Shown piece by piece: positions 8,658 to 18,512 of a stretch of DNA of 64,000 nt. The position numbers were made by a program, and so were the translations under genes. Position 1 is the first letter of the stretch. Each line of letters opens with the position of its first letter. The DNA comes from Clostridium magnum DSM 2767 (GTDB lineage: Bacteria > Bacillota > Clostridia > Clostridiales > Clostridiaceae): the NCBI RefSeq assembly GCF_001623875.1, contig NZ_LWAE01000007.1:62001-126000 (forward strand). The letters are read 5' to 3'. Under the pieces are notes generated by a model. It ran no database searches and was not told where the DNA came from. It worked only from the letters and a program-made list of their open reading frames with translations.

Positions 8658-10739
8658 ATGAATAAAAATAGAATAAAAAGTTCTCTATGCCTGGCGGGAA
8701 TAATGGTTTGTGTTTATACAACTTCAGCTATGGCAAAACCTATAGAGCCGGTAAACAGTAATAAAATTTTTAACGAAGTCTTTGCTGTCACTATAATGGA
8801 CGGCAATAATATACAATTTCCAGATAAAAATTTAGAGACTGCTGTAAGGGAAGCGGTAAATGTTCTTAGTGGAACACTTACAAAGGATGATTTACAGTAT
8901 GTAACAAAGCTAGATTTAAGAAGTAGAAATATATCAGACATTTCTGGTTTGCAGTTTTTTATAAACCTGCAAACCCTGGATTTAAGTAACAATAATGTAA
9001 TTGATTTAAGTCCATTAAAGGATTTGTCAGGGTTAAAGAAACTGAATCTATATAAAAATAAAGTATATGATGTAACTCCTCTTGAAAAAATGATCAATTT
9101 AGAAAAGCTAAATCTAAAGGATAATAAAGTGGGAAACATAGATTCTTTAGGCAAGTTAAAGGCCTTAGTTGAGTTGGATTTAACTAAAAATGAGGTTAGT
9201 AATCCTAAGGCTTTAAGTGAGTTGAAAAAATTAAAGACATTAAATTTAGAAGATAATAAAATAGATGATGCAGAGAAGTTAGAGAATATAAAGACTTTAG
9301 ACACATTAATTTTAAGTAAAAATAGCATAGAGGATGGGGAACCTTTAAGTAAGCTTAAGGATCTAACTAAATTATATCTAGATGAGAACCCTATAACAGA
9401 AATAGCAGTGTTAAAGGATTTACCTAAGTTAAAGAGATTAAACTTAGATAAGGACAAGATAAGTGATATAAAGGAAATAAAAAACTTCAAAAGCTTACAG
9501 TGGCTTAGATATAAGAATAGAGAAATAATTGAGATGGCTCAATTAAATGATCTAATAGAGGATCCTAATAAGGTTGTAGTTTTTAAGGACAAGAACCTGG
9601 AGCGAGAGGTAAGGGATAAAATAGAAAAACCTACAGGAGATATAATAAAATCTGAACTAGAAGGAGTTGTAGAGTTAAATCTATGGAATAAAAATATTTC
9701 TGACCTCAGTGGTATAGAAAATCTAACAGATTTAAAGATACTTAATATCGGAAGAAATAATGTAGAAGATTTAACGGCGCTAAAGGATTTAATAAGCTTA
9801 GAGAATTTGTATATTGAAAAGACAAAGGTTACTACTTTAGACCCTATCAAAGGCTTAAGTAATTTGACTAGCATTACAGCTAGCAATACTAGCATTTCAG
9901 ATCTTTCACCTCTTAAGGATTTAATTAATTTGAAAAATTTATCTTTAGGGGAAGCTGGTATAACGTCATTATCTGGAATAGAGAATTTAGTAAACTTGGA
10001 GTCTTTAGATGTAAATAAGAATAGCTTAACAAGCATAAATGAAGTGGCGGCACTAACAAATTTAACTACATTAAATATAAACGAAAATAGTATTAGTGAT
10101 ATAAGCCCTGTTTCTAACCTTGTAAAGCTGGAAAGAATATCTCTAAATAAAAATGGTGCTAGCAGTTTAGAGGCACTTAAAGGCTTATCAGAATTAAAGT
10201 GGATTACTGCCTGTGAAAATAGTTTGTCAAATTTAAGTGGAATTGAAAGTTCCCTAAAGCTAAAAGAACTACGACTAGACAAGAATCATATAAGTGATAT
10301 AGGTGCTTTAGCTAATCTGAAAGATCTAGAAACCCTCAGTATGAGAACTAATAATATAAGCGATATTAGTTCCTTAAGTGAATTAACAGTTATGAAAAAT
10401 TTATACTTATCAGAGAATAGTATAAGTGGCATAACTAGCTTAGGAGAAATGAAGGATTTAGTTAGACTATATATAGATAATAACAGTATTGGGGATATAA
10501 GTGTAGTAAGCGGCATGACCAATTTACAGACCTTATCCTTTAATAAAAATAATGTTTCAAATCTATCACCGGTTAGCGGTTTAAGTAATTTAGAAACCTT
10601 AGATGTTAGTGATAACTTTGTGACGGATATTGGACCAGCAGCTGGATTACCTAAATTAAAGGATTTAATGATTACTAATGATAAAGTTTCCGAAGATCAG
10701 ATAAGCAATTTTCCTGCTAACGTTACAGTTACTAAATAG
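8658..10739 (+). CDS. Secreted leucine-rich-repeat protein (internalin-like), second of pair
   Basis: A 693-residue paralogue of the preceding gene with the same plan: signal peptide ending near AMAKP, cap FPDKNLETAVREAVN, first LRR array, second cap FKDKNLEREVRDKIEKP near residue 310, and second array. The C-terminus is again without an anchor (SNFPANVTVTK). AAAAGGAG precedes the ATG with normal spacing. The two proteins clearly share an origin by tandem duplication. The repeat residues facing outward differ, which may mean different binding partners. About 340 bases without a gene follow. Confidence 0.88.
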   Translation: MNKNRIKSSLCLAGIMVCVYTTSAMAKPIEPVNSNKIFNEVFAVTIMDGNNIQFPDKNLETAVREAVNVLSGTLTKDDLQYVTKLDLRSRNISDISGLQFFINLQTLDLSNNNVIDLSPLKDLSGLKKLNLYKNKVYDVTPLEKMINLEKLNLKDNKVGNIDSLGKLKALVELDLTKNEVSNPKALSELKKLKTLNLEDNKIDDAEKLENIKTLDTLILSKNSIEDGEPLSKLKDLTKLYLDENPITEIAVLKDLPKLKRLNLDKDKISDIKEIKNFKSLQWLRYKNREIIEMAQLNDLIEDPNKVVVFKDKNLEREVRDKIEKPTGDIIKSELEGVVELNLWNKNISDLSGIENLTDLKILNIGRNNVEDLTALKDLISLENLYIEKTKVTTLDPIKGLSNLTSITASNTSISDLSPLKDLINLKNLSLGEAGITSLSGIENLVNLESLDVNKNSLTSINEVAALTNLTTLNINENSISDISPVSNLVKLERISLNKNGASSLEALKGLSELKWITACENSLSNLSGIESSLKLKELRLDKNHISDIGALANLKDLETLSMRTNNISDISSLSELTVMKNLYLSENSISGITSLGEMKDLVRLYIDNNSIGDISVVSGMTNLQTLSFNKNNVSNLSPVSGLSNLETLDVSDNFVTDIGPAAGLPKLKDLMITNDKVSEDQISNFPANVTVTK

Positions 10740-11080
10740 AAATGATGTAAATTCAATCAGGATGACATTTTATTTTAGTTATTTTATGCATATATATGGT
10801 TGGATTAACAAATATTAATAGTGAAAATATTAGGTTTGCTTTTATGTAAGTAATATGTTATATTAACTTAGATAAAGTGCTCTAAATTAGAGACATTAGG
10901 GTTGCTGTTTTAAATTGATGACAGTAAGAGCATTAAATATAACTATTCATATGAGAAAAAGTATAAAGGGTATATAATTTTTCAAGATATTACAAAAATT
11001 TTGATTAAATAATTGATTTTATGATATGTAATAACTATAATAGTTAATATGTGTTAGTACATAAAACTTGGAGGTATACA
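10740..11080. other. Intergenic region, no gene seen
   Basis: AT-rich sequence with no open frame carrying a ribosome site and no convincing terminator. The promoter of the SLAP-domain gene presumably lies in the last 100 bases. Confidence 0.5.
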
Positions 11081-11980
11081 ATGGTAAAGAAAGTACAAAA
11101 CAAGGAATTAGATAAAGTTGAAAAGATAGAAGATGATAGATTAGAAGTATCTACAGTGCTTTCACTTTTAGAGCATGATGATAACGTAATGTCAGATGTT
11201 CAGAAAGAGATTTTAGAAGAAGAAATAGCAGAGCTTGAGCCTATAAAAGAGGATCAAGTAAATGTATCTGGTATTTATGCTTATAATTCAGGAGATAAAG
11301 TTGAAGTTAAGGTTTATATAAGAAATGGACTTTCAAAGGGTGTTAAACTTGAGTATGTACCTTTTGTTATAACAAATTCAAAGGGTGACACTTTAGCTTA
11401 TCAGATCTTTAATTTGGAATCACTAGGTGAAATACCAGCAAGATCTGCAAGACCAGTAAAACTTTACTTTGAAAAGAAAAACGTTTATGTAGATAATATT
11501 CCAATGGATGATTGGAATGTAGGTTTTGATACAAGAATTAATGTTAAAAGAAGAGTTAGAGCAGAGTATGAGAACTTGCCTAAAGATATTGAAGTAGAAG
11601 AAAAAATTATTTTCGACAATTTCTTAAAAGAACTTCCAGAACTTAATGAAGGAGAGTTCACTGTTTCTACTTTTAGTATAGGAGTTCAAAAAAATGGAAA
11701 CATACTAATTACATTAGTTATGAGAAATGGTACAAATAAACCAATTAAATTAGATAAAATACCTATGTCTGTAAAGGATGCGAACGGAACTGTAGTAAAA
11801 TCAAATTTATTTGAATTAAAGGATTTTTCAGTAAGTCCATTTAGAGCTAGAGTATGTAATTTTGCATTCCCTACTGGGTTAACCTTAGAGCAAGATGTTG
11901 CTTTAGATAATTGGTCAGTTGAATTTAAGTTACAAGAAGTAGCAAAGGGACCTGAAAACACAGAGACAAGTGCTGATTAA
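11081..11980 (+). CDS. SLAP domain-containing protein
   Basis: A 299-residue protein carrying two copies of a SLAP-type beta-sandwich domain. The first is at about residues 70-165 (VSGIYAYNSGDKVEVKVYIRNG... DDWNVGF) and the second at about 190-290 (VSTFSIGVQKNGNILITLVM... LDNWSVEF). The N-terminus is acidic and helical, without a signal peptide. ATG 11081 is chosen because CTTGGAGGT precedes it; an ATG-less extension upstream is unlikely. SLAP domains are found in S-layer associated proteins and in accessory Sec S-layer assembly factors of Firmicutes. A cytoplasmic role in cell-surface assembly is possible but unproven. Confidence 0.72.
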   Translation: MVKKVQNKELDKVEKIEDDRLEVSTVLSLLEHDDNVMSDVQKEILEEEIAELEPIKEDQVNVSGIYAYNSGDKVEVKVYIRNGLSKGVKLEYVPFVITNSKGDTLAYQIFNLESLGEIPARSARPVKLYFEKKNVYVDNIPMDDWNVGFDTRINVKRRVRAEYENLPKDIEVEEKIIFDNFLKELPELNEGEFTVSTFSIGVQKNGNILITLVMRNGTNKPIKLDKIPMSVKDANGTVVKSNLFELKDFSVSPFRARVCNFAFPTGLTLEQDVALDNWSVEFKLQEVAKGPENTETSAD

Positions 11981-12036
11981 AATAACTTAATTAATATAGA
12001 AGTAATTATTATAGAATTAAAGTAATATTTTAAATA

Positions 12037-12078
12037 GAAAGCATTTTAAAAAACCATGTTTTTTAAAATGCTTTTTTA
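12037..12078 (+). terminator. Rho-independent terminator
   Basis: The stem AAAGCATTTTAAAAAAC / TTTTTTAAAATGCTTT with a short CATG-containing loop, followed by a T tract. It follows the SLAP-domain gene by about 55 bases. Confidence 0.85.
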
Positions 12079-12230
12079 TTTACAATATTGTTAATTTTCT
12101 TTCCCTTAGATTTTAATGCAGTGAAAAATAAGGTATAATTCTTGTAATGAGAAATTTACGTTAGACCTTTTTTTAATGGTCCAACACTAAGTTATCAGAT
12201 AATATAATATTTCTGGAGGAATAAAAGAAT

Positions 12231-13877
12231 ATGAAAAGTAAAATTCATATCACAAAAAATGAACTAAGAATAGACAGAACTTATCCTAAAAGTTATAAAT
12301 CATTTAGTATATTCACTGTATTATTCTTTCTAGCATTTTTTATTAGCAGCTTTTCTTTAAATGTACAAGCGGCTGAAAGTAGTGCGCTGCTAAATGAGGC
12401 TAGAAGCATAATTAAAGAGAATTATGTGACTCCTGTTTCAGATAGTGTATTAAATGTATCTAGCATAGCAGATATGGTAAAGGGATTAAATGATCCCTAT
12501 TCACAGTATTTTTCCCAAAAGGAAGGGAAAGATTTTATTAACTCTATAGATAATAAAATGTATGGAATAGGAATATACATGGAAATGGTGGAAGAGGGAG
12601 TTAAGGTTACAGAAGTAATAGAAGGCTCTCCAGCAGAGAATATAGGTATATTAAAAGGGGATATCGTAGTCTCAGCTGATGGACAATCCCTAGCTGGACT
12701 AGATTCAACAAAGGCAGCTTCCTATATCAAGGGAGAAGAAGGGACAAGTGTCACTTTAAAGGTCAAAAGAGGAGATTCCTTCCTTAATTTTAGTGTTAGA
12801 AGAAGGGCAATAAACATCCCTACAGTAACAGCAAAAATGCTAAATGGCAATACTGCATATATCGATATAACTTCCTTTGGTGAAGATACTGGAGAGTTAT
12901 TTACACAAAAGCTGGAAGAGCTTAGAATGAAAAATCCTGACAACTACATCATTGATCTAAGGAATAATGGTGGAGGATACATGCTTACAGCTATGGATAT
13001 AGCAGGAAACTTCATAGGAGAAAATCCTGCAATAACTATAGAAGATAGAGATGGACAAAAGACTAGGTATTTAGCTGCAGATAAAGGAAGTACCATTGAT
13101 AAACCTATAATATTTTTAATTAATCAGTATACTGCAAGTGCTTCAGAAATACTATCTGCTGCAGTTAAAGATTATAAAAAGGCAATTTTCGTTGGCACAA
13201 CTACTTATGGAAAAGGTGTTGCACAACAAATGTTTCCACTGTCTGATGGAAGTATTCTAAAACTAACTGTGGAAAACTTTTACTCACCTATGGGGAATAC
13301 AATACAGAAAGTCGGAGTGTCTCCTGATTTTGAAGTAAAAGAGGAGAATAATGTAGATTCCTTGGCTGTTGCAGAATTATTTTCCGGGAAATCTAGGAAT
13401 AATGTAGATAAAAGAGGATTTGTAAAAGTAAATGTAGGCGGCAGTGATTACGAAATAGACTTAAATTTAGCTAAAGACGAAAATCATTGGGCTGCATTTA
13501 AATATATTATAAGTAAGGCATCAAAGGATAGTGTCTATATAGGCACAGAAAATAGCTGGGTAAAGGCACCAGCAGATTATTTTGATAATACCTATAAATT
13601 CTTATATGGTAAGTATAAAAGTCTTGATACTTTAAAGGATGTGCCTGAAAATAAGATGTTTACTATAACTCTCAATAAATCTGTAAATGTAGATACTATA
13701 AAGGATAATGCAGGGATAGAAATTATAAATGCAGAAACAGGAGAGCGTGCAGCTTTTGAAGTTAAAGCGGTAGATGACAAAAAAATAAGTTTAACACCAA
13801 AAGAAAACTTAACAAAAGGACAAACTTATTATATAAAGATAAAGGATACGATTAAGCCTTTTACAGTTAAGAATTAA
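12231..13877 (+). CDS. S41 (C-terminal processing) peptidase with PDZ domain
   Basis: A 548-residue serine protease of the CtpA/CtpB group. An N-terminal membrane anchor (about residues 24-47) holds it outside the cell. A PDZ domain (about 108-185, GSPAENIGILKGDIV) recognises substrate C-termini. The catalytic core shows Ser303 (TASASE), Lys328 (YGKGVAQQ) and Gln332, with the 25- and 29-residue spacings known for CtpB. An Ig-like SbsA-type domain (about 465-545) forms the C-terminus, which is not usual for short CtpB proteins. GGAGG precedes the ATG. In clostridia, related enzymes act in envelope processing or sporulation signalling; the substrate is unknown here. Confidence 0.9.
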   Translation: MKSKIHITKNELRIDRTYPKSYKSFSIFTVLFFLAFFISSFSLNVQAAESSALLNEARSIIKENYVTPVSDSVLNVSSIADMVKGLNDPYSQYFSQKEGKDFINSIDNKMYGIGIYMEMVEEGVKVTEVIEGSPAENIGILKGDIVVSADGQSLAGLDSTKAASYIKGEEGTSVTLKVKRGDSFLNFSVRRRAINIPTVTAKMLNGNTAYIDITSFGEDTGELFTQKLEELRMKNPDNYIIDLRNNGGGYMLTAMDIAGNFIGENPAITIEDRDGQKTRYLAADKGSTIDKPIIFLINQYTASASEILSAAVKDYKKAIFVGTTTYGKGVAQQMFPLSDGSILKLTVENFYSPMGNTIQKVGVSPDFEVKEENNVDSLAVAELFSGKSRNNVDKRGFVKVNVGGSDYEIDLNLAKDENHWAAFKYIISKASKDSVYIGTENSWVKAPADYFDNTYKFLYGKYKSLDTLKDVPENKMFTITLNKSVNVDTIKDNAGIEIINAETGERAAFEVKAVDDKKISLTPKENLTKGQTYYIKIKDTIKPFTVKN

Positions 13878-13881
13878 AGCA

Positions 13882-14210
13882 TGATTGCAGAACTAGACTT
13901 AGTACCGGTATTTATGCACTCATATCTTATGTATTGTTAATTATTTTTTATAATTCTACAGCTCCTTATGTGTATAAAACTAAGAACTTATGCGCAGTTG
14001 CTAGCAGTTCATAAATAATCTTTTTTAGTTATTTATGAACTGCTAGCATGCACTTGAATTGCAAAGCAATTCAGCGTAACTCGCTATCGCTCAGACAATC
14101 AAAAGTTCTAAGTTTTATGCATATAATTCGCTAAGAATTATAAAAAATAATTAAATATACTGTCAGATATGAGTACATAAATACCTATAAATAAGTCCAG
14201 TTATGCAATT
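13882..14210. repeat. F3 long-hairpin element, copy 1
   Basis: Two arms of about 110 nt pair with one another, for example GGTATTTATG..ACTCATATC on the left and its complement near 14165-14190. They enclose a 19-bp perfect hairpin (14000-14018 with 14029-14047) and the conserved apex AACTCGCTATCGCTCAGACA. It fills the gap between the S41 protease and the YgjP gene. No open frame is present. Confidence 0.8.
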
Positions 14211-14343
14211 GCATATCTATATAGATACACAACTTTAAAAGTTGGCATGTACAGTAGCTGGAACTGAGGAAATTCAATATCTCAGTTAAGTGGATGAGTC
14301 AAATTATGAAATTGGTTATCTATATAATCTGAAAGGAGAAACT

Positions 14344-15087
14344 ATGGACGTAGTGCACAGATATTCATCCTTCGAATATAAGATAATTAGGAAAAAAAGA
14401 AAAACTATAGGCATAAAGATAACACAGGATGGAGAAGTAATAGTAACTTCTCCTTTTAATATAAGTGAAGAAACTATACTGAATATAATTAAAAAGAAAG
14501 AAAAGTGGATAAAGAGTAAACTGCAGTTGTTTTCTGAGAAGGGAAGTTATAAAGATAGAAGTTTTAAAAGTGGCGAAAAACTTTTATATATAGGAAAAGA
14601 GTTAGAACTAGAAATCCATAATTTAAATAGTAATAAAATTGGTCTTTTAACGGATTATAGTTTGAATAATAATTTAGTTGGAATTTCAGATGAAAAAGTT
14701 CTAGTTTATGTGGATAATAATAAACTTAATAAAGAAGATATTATAAGAGAGCTTATTATAAAATTTTACAAAGTAGAAGCAGAAAAACTGCTAAGGGAGA
14801 GAACAAGTTACTATAGTAAAATAATTGGGGTAAGCCTAAATAAAGTAACTATAAAGGACCAAAAAACAATTTGGGGAAGTTGTTCATCTAAAAAGAATAT
14901 TAATTACAGTTATAGGCTCATAATGGCTCCAATTGATATTATAGACTATGTAGTGGTACATGAGTTATGTCATTTAATACATATGGATCATTCTAAAGAA
15001 TATTGGAGAAATGTAGAGCTAGTATTACCTGACTATAAAAAAAGAAAATTATGGCTTAAAAACTATGGCAATACCCTAAGATTATAG
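14344..15087 (+). CDS. YgjP-type metal-dependent hydrolase (DUF45)
   Basis: A 247-residue protein of the M48-like/YgjP family. The zinc motif HExxH is visible as VHELCHLIHMDHS, and the conserved KTIWGSCSSKKNINYSYRL lies just before it. ATG 14344 is preferred because AAAGGAGAA sits directly upstream; a GTG 54 bases earlier has no ribosome site. Family members are presumed cytoplasmic metallopeptidases and often accompany restriction systems, but no such neighbour exists here. The gene reads as a single unit. The biological substrate is unknown. Confidence 0.87.
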   Translation: MDVVHRYSSFEYKIIRKKRKTIGIKITQDGEVIVTSPFNISEETILNIIKKKEKWIKSKLQLFSEKGSYKDRSFKSGEKLLYIGKELELEIHNLNSNKIGLLTDYSLNNNLVGISDEKVLVYVDNNKLNKEDIIRELIIKFYKVEAEKLLRERTSYYSKIIGVSLNKVTIKDQKTIWGSCSSKKNINYSYRLIMAPIDIIDYVVVHELCHLIHMDHSKEYWRNVELVLPDYKKRKLWLKNYGNTLRL

Positions 15088-15172
15088 ATTAATTCATCCA
15101 TATAGACAAGGTTATGGATATAAAGTAAAATAGTATTGTTATAGTAAAAATCGATAGTAAGGAGAAGGGCGT

Positions 15173-15724
15173 ATGAGTTTTTATTCATTATTCTTGATTG
15201 CTATAGCACTTTCTTTAGATGCTTTTGGAGTGGCTCTATGTATAGGTTTGAATAGAGCAGTGACTAGAAGTAATAAGGTGCTATGTGTGACATCCTTTGG
15301 ATTTTTTCAATTTTTGTTTTCAATAATAGGAGCATATGCAGGTTTTTTATTTAATACATATATAGCTTCAGTTCCTAAGCTAATTGGGGGCGCATTGATA
15401 ACAATAGTTGGAGTAATGATGTTAAAAGAAGGATTTGAAAGTAAGGATGAATGCCCGTTGATAAGGCCAGGAATGTTTATAGTTCTTGGAATTTCAGTGA
15501 GTATAGATGCTATGGTTATAGGATTTACAGCTCTTAATAATATTTCTAGTAATTTAGTTATATTAAAGAATACGATTTTTATAGGTATTATAACATTAAT
15601 AATGTGTACAATAGCCTTTATGCTTGCAAAATATTTAAAGAGAATATCATTAGTAGGCAAGTATGCAGATTATATAGGAGGGGTTATATTAATTATTTTC
15701 GGTATTAAAATGATGTTTTTCTAA
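15173..15724 (+). CDS. mntP: MntP-family manganese efflux protein
   Basis: A 183-residue membrane protein with six predicted helices and two pseudo-symmetric halves. The family motifs are [15 protein letters not shown] near the start and [11 protein letters not shown] near residue 110; their Asp residues bind metal in MntP. AAGGAG precedes the ATG. A Fur-family regulator begins about 20 bases after its stop, which suggests an operon for metal homeostasis. The YtaF sporulation protein is a related alternative, but the length and motifs suit MntP. No yybP-ykoY riboswitch is visible in the 85-base upstream gap. Confidence 0.8.
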   Translation: MSFYSLFLIAIALSLDAFGVALCIGLNRAVTRSNKVLCVTSFGFFQFLFSIIGAYAGFLFNTYIASVPKLIGGALITIVGVMMLKEGFESKDECPLIRPGMFIVLGISVSIDAMVIGFTALNNISSNLVILKNTIFIGIITLIMCTIAFMLAKYLKRISLVGKYADYIGGVILIIFGIKMMFF

Positions 15725-15745
15725 GAAAAATTCGGGGTGAATGTT

Positions 15746-16165
15746 TTGGAAATAGAACAATATTTGAGAAAGTGTGGTATAAAAGTTACCAAGGGAAGGG
15801 TTAATATATTAGATATATTATATAAAGGAAATACATCCGTAAGTGCAGAATCCATTTTTGAGGAATGCAGAAAAAGAGGAATAAATATTGATTTATCAAC
15901 AGTTTATAGATCACTTGAATTGTTTGAAGGTAAGAATATTGTAAGTAAATTTGATTTAGGTCAGGGAAAATATAATTATACAATAAAAGAAGAAGATCAT
16001 AAGCATGTGCTTCAATGTAAGTTATGTCATAAAGAGGTAGAAATAGATTGTCCAATGCAGCAAGTGAGGGAATTAATAAAAAACAAGACTGGTTTTGTTT
16101 TTGTAGATGAAGAATTAGATATTAAGCTAGAAGGAATTTGTGAAGACTGTGGAAAAAAAGAATAA
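15746..16165 (+). CDS. Fur-family metalloregulator
   Basis: A transcription factor of about 139 residues. The winged helix covers roughly residues 10-80 (DLSTVYRSLELFE is the recognition helix). The C-terminal dimerisation half has two CxxC motifs (CKLC and CEDC) that bind structural zinc. The metal-site segment reads HKHVLQC in place of the usual HHDH, so the sensed metal is uncertain: Fur, Zur and PerR are all possible. TTG 15746 has GGGGTGA 5 bases upstream; GTG at 15737 is the alternative. Its position next to mntP points to metal-responsive control. Confidence 0.87.
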   Translation: MEIEQYLRKCGIKVTKGRVNILDILYKGNTSVSAESIFEECRKRGINIDLSTVYRSLELFEGKNIVSKFDLGQGKYNYTIKEEDHKHVLQCKLCHKEVEIDCPMQQVRELIKNKTGFVFVDEELDIKLEGICEDCGKKE

Positions 16166-16177
16166 GATCAAATTGAA

Positions 16178-16241
16178 AATGAAGTGAGGTTTGAACCATA
16201 TGGGGTCTGAAGACACATATGATTCAAGTTCCCACTTCATT
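16178..16241. repeat. F2-derived simple palindrome between convergent genes
   Basis: AATGAAGTGAGGTTTGAA pairs with TTCAAGTTCCCACTTCATT across a central CATATG/CATATG stem. Both ends match the F2 right end, so this looks like a reduced copy. The TGA stop of the minus-strand gene lies inside the terminal ATGAAG. It may serve as terminator for both genes. Confidence 0.7.
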
Positions 16242-16572
16242 GGTATTGATTTTTCGGTGATGTTTGATCAGTATATACTTTTTTTACTTTCCATGTGCCT
16301 GCACTATTTTTTTCTAGAAATGCATTATAGGATACTTTTTTATTAGGAAGTTTTTTTTCTATTCCTTCAACTTTTACAACAGCAATGCTCCCATTTGAAA
16401 AAGATAGATTAATAGTTTCTATGTTATACATTTTATAATTATTAAATATTCCAGTTGTAAAGTATCTTTTTACAGCGTAATCCATGTTTTTGGATTTATT
16501 TGTTATATAAGTATATTTTATCAATCCACCTACTAGAATAACAGATAAAAGAATAATAAAAAATTTCTTCAT
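16237..16572 (-). CDS. Membrane-anchored protein of unknown function
   Basis: A 111-residue protein with one N-terminal helix (MKKFFIILLSVILVGGLIKY). An external domain of about 85 residues follows (roughly 30-110), with alternating beta-like segments and the end GTWKVKKVYTDQTSPKNQYQ. The layout resembles small secreted domains of the NTF2/DUF4829 type, but I cannot assign a family. AGGAGG precedes the ATG at good spacing. Its stop codon TGA is provided by the F2-type palindrome, so the natural C-terminus may have been altered by insertion. Confidence 0.7.
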   Translation of the reverse strand: MKKFFIILLSVILVGGLIKYTYITNKSKNMDYAVKRYFTTGIFNNYKMYNIETINLSFSNGSIAVVKVEGIEKKLPNKKVSYNAFLEKNSAGTWKVKKVYTDQTSPKNQYQ

Positions 16573-16698
16573 AGTTTACCTCCTAAAAAATGGAAACTAA
16601 CTAATAATATAATAACTAAATTTTAAAAATAAGTAAATACTAAATGTTATAAAAGCACTTAGGCTAAAGGAAATATATTAAAAGGGACGGTGTTAAAT

Positions 16699-17097
16699 AT
16701 GGATTTTTCTTCATTAGTATTAATGGAAAAAGATAAAGAGACTAATTTTATAGTGAAAGAGTTAGGAAGTTATGAAGTAGGAGAAGGCGCAGAGTACATA
16801 ACTAAAATGTTTTTTGATGGCGACAAAGTAAATATATATTTTGATACAAAACAAGATGTAGAAGATTGGGAATACTCGGCTATATTTGATTTATTTAACG
16901 AGGAACAATTTATAGAGCTTGGCTATATTATAGAACAAGTAGATGATGAGTTTAATCCTACTTGGTTAGTTAAGTTTGATTTTATTGAGAAACATTCAGA
17001 TATGGCGGATAAATTAAATGGATTATGTCTATTAATAAAGTCAGCTATTACTAAGGTCTTCGATGATATAAAAGGAAAACAAAAAGAATACGAATAA
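16699..17097 (+). CDS. Conserved clostridial protein, DUF6762-like
   Basis: An acidic cytoplasmic protein of about 132 residues. It has no signal peptide or membrane helix. It reads DFSSLVLMEKDKETNFIVKEL at the start and contains an alpha/beta pattern with DVEDWEYSAIFDLF near the middle. I link it tentatively to DUF6762, a small family seen in clostridia; the function is unknown. ATG 16699 has ACGGTG 6 bases upstream. A GTG at 16690 in the same frame could be the start instead. No partner gene is adjacent. Confidence 0.65.
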   Translation: MDFSSLVLMEKDKETNFIVKELGSYEVGEGAEYITKMFFDGDKVNIYFDTKQDVEDWEYSAIFDLFNEEQFIELGYIIEQVDDEFNPTWLVKFDFIEKHSDMADKLNGLCLLIKSAITKVFDDIKGKQKEYE

Positions 17098-17326
17098 GGG
17101 GAAAATTGTAATTTTTGCGTTCATATTTTTAGCTCATAAAGAAGGTATTTGTCAAATATAATAGAACTTAAAGGTAAATTAAAAAAGATAATAAAATTTT
17201 CTAATAATACAGTGCTCCTCTATTTAATTCTTTTGCATAATATGGTATTATTCAAAGGTAACAATTTATTATTTAAAATATTGAAGAACAAAAGGGAAAT
17301 ATAGCAAACTTTATTGAGGTGGAAAG

Positions 17327-18385
17327 ATGAGGTTAGAATTTATAAATAGGGTTCGAGAAAATGAAGTTCTCGGAAAAAGTATATTAACAAATGAAGGACA
17401 TGTATTATTAAGAGCTGGGGTAAAATTAAATAATGTTTATATAAATAAGCTTAAAGATCTTGGGGTTTTATATATTTATGTAGAAGATGACCGATTAGAT
17501 GATGTTCAAGTAGAGGATGAAAGACTTGCGGAGCTTAAACAGACAACTATAAAGAGTATATCTCATGTTATGAGAAATGTTCATAACTGTAATGGAAAGA
17601 AGCTTTCCGAATCTCTCGGTAGTGTAAAGGAAATGATTGACTATATAATTGACGTTGGAGACGTTAATAAAAGTCTTTATGATATAAAAACTTACGATAA
17701 TTACACTTTTATTCACTCTTTAGACACATGTATTATGGCTACTTTTCTAGGTATTAATTCAAGGATAGATGAATGGGGAGTAAAAGATCTTGGTATAGGA
17801 GCTATACTTCATGATATAGGAAAAACAGATATTCCTATCACCTTATTGAATAAAGAAGGAAAACTAACTGATGAAGAATTTAATGAACTAAGAAAGCATC
17901 CAGTCTATGGTGTCAACATGCTTAAAAACAATCTTACAATACCAAGCTCCGTAATTAAAGTAGTTGAGCAGCATCATGAAAGAGTTGATGGAAGGGGATA
18001 TCCTTATGGATTAACTGGAAATCAAATATCTAAACATGCTAAAATTGTTTGTATATGTGATGTGTATGATGCTGTTAGTAATGATAGGTGCTATAGAAAG
18101 AAGTTTAGTCCAAATGATGCATATGAATTAATTCTTGCAGGAAGTGGCACGTCTTTTGATGAGCAAATTGTTAAAAATTTTAAGAATACCTTTTCAATAT
18201 ATCCTCTAGGATGCTGTGTTAGACTTTCAAATGGAGAAGAAGGTTATGTTATAAATCAAAATGTAGGATTTCCAGATAGACCTGTTATTAGAGTGTTATA
18301 TGATAAAGATACTAAAAATCCTATATCCTTTTATGAAATAGATTTGTTAAAAATCCCTAATGTTGTTATAGTCAGTGTTGTATAA
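17327..18385 (+). CDS. HD-GYP domain protein (probable cyclic di-GMP phosphodiesterase)
   Basis: A 352-residue cytoplasmic protein. An N-terminal DUF3391-like region (residues 1-75) is followed by a full HD-GYP domain: His130, H162-D163 (LHDIGKTDIP), HP191-192, H216-H217 and GRGYP (222-226). All metal ligands expected for hydrolysis of cyclic di-GMP are visible. A small beta-rich segment at the C-terminus (about 285-345, RLSNGEEGYVINQN) is common in clostridial members. GAGGTGG precedes the ATG. The long gap upstream and the hairpin downstream suggest single-gene transcription. Confidence 0.92.
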   Translation: MRLEFINRVRENEVLGKSILTNEGHVLLRAGVKLNNVYINKLKDLGVLYIYVEDDRLDDVQVEDERLAELKQTTIKSISHVMRNVHNCNGKKLSESLGSVKEMIDYIIDVGDVNKSLYDIKTYDNYTFIHSLDTCIMATFLGINSRIDEWGVKDLGIGAILHDIGKTDIPITLLNKEGKLTDEEFNELRKHPVYGVNMLKNNLTIPSSVIKVVEQHHERVDGRGYPYGLTGNQISKHAKIVCICDVYDAVSNDRCYRKKFSPNDAYELILAGSGTSFDEQIVKNFKNTFSIYPLGCCVRLSNGEEGYVINQNVGFPDRPVIRVLYDKDTKNPISFYEIDLLKIPNVVIVSVV

Positions 18386-18435
18386 TATTAATAGAATGGA
18401 TCACAATACTGAAGTGGTATATGAATCAGGTTGTA

Positions 18436-18497
18436 TGCACAGCATATAATAGACTAGCTAACTAGTTTATTGCTATGGTGTGCATTTATGTTTTTAA
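18436..18497 (+). terminator. Hairpin terminator after the HD-GYP gene
   Basis: TGCACAGCATATAATAGACTAG pairs imperfectly with CTAGTTTATTGCTATGGTGTGCA, followed by a T-rich run. A short F2-like fragment (CTGAAGTGG..TGAATCAGG) precedes it. Confidence 0.6.
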
Positions 18498-18512
18498 ATA
18501 AGATTTCGGACA

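Noticed and set aside
8714-10522. Long antisense frames opposite the LRR genes
   Set aside because: The repeat periodicity and codon bias of the sense strand create stop-free antisense frames rich in Leu, Ser and Phe. There is no ribosome site or family match.
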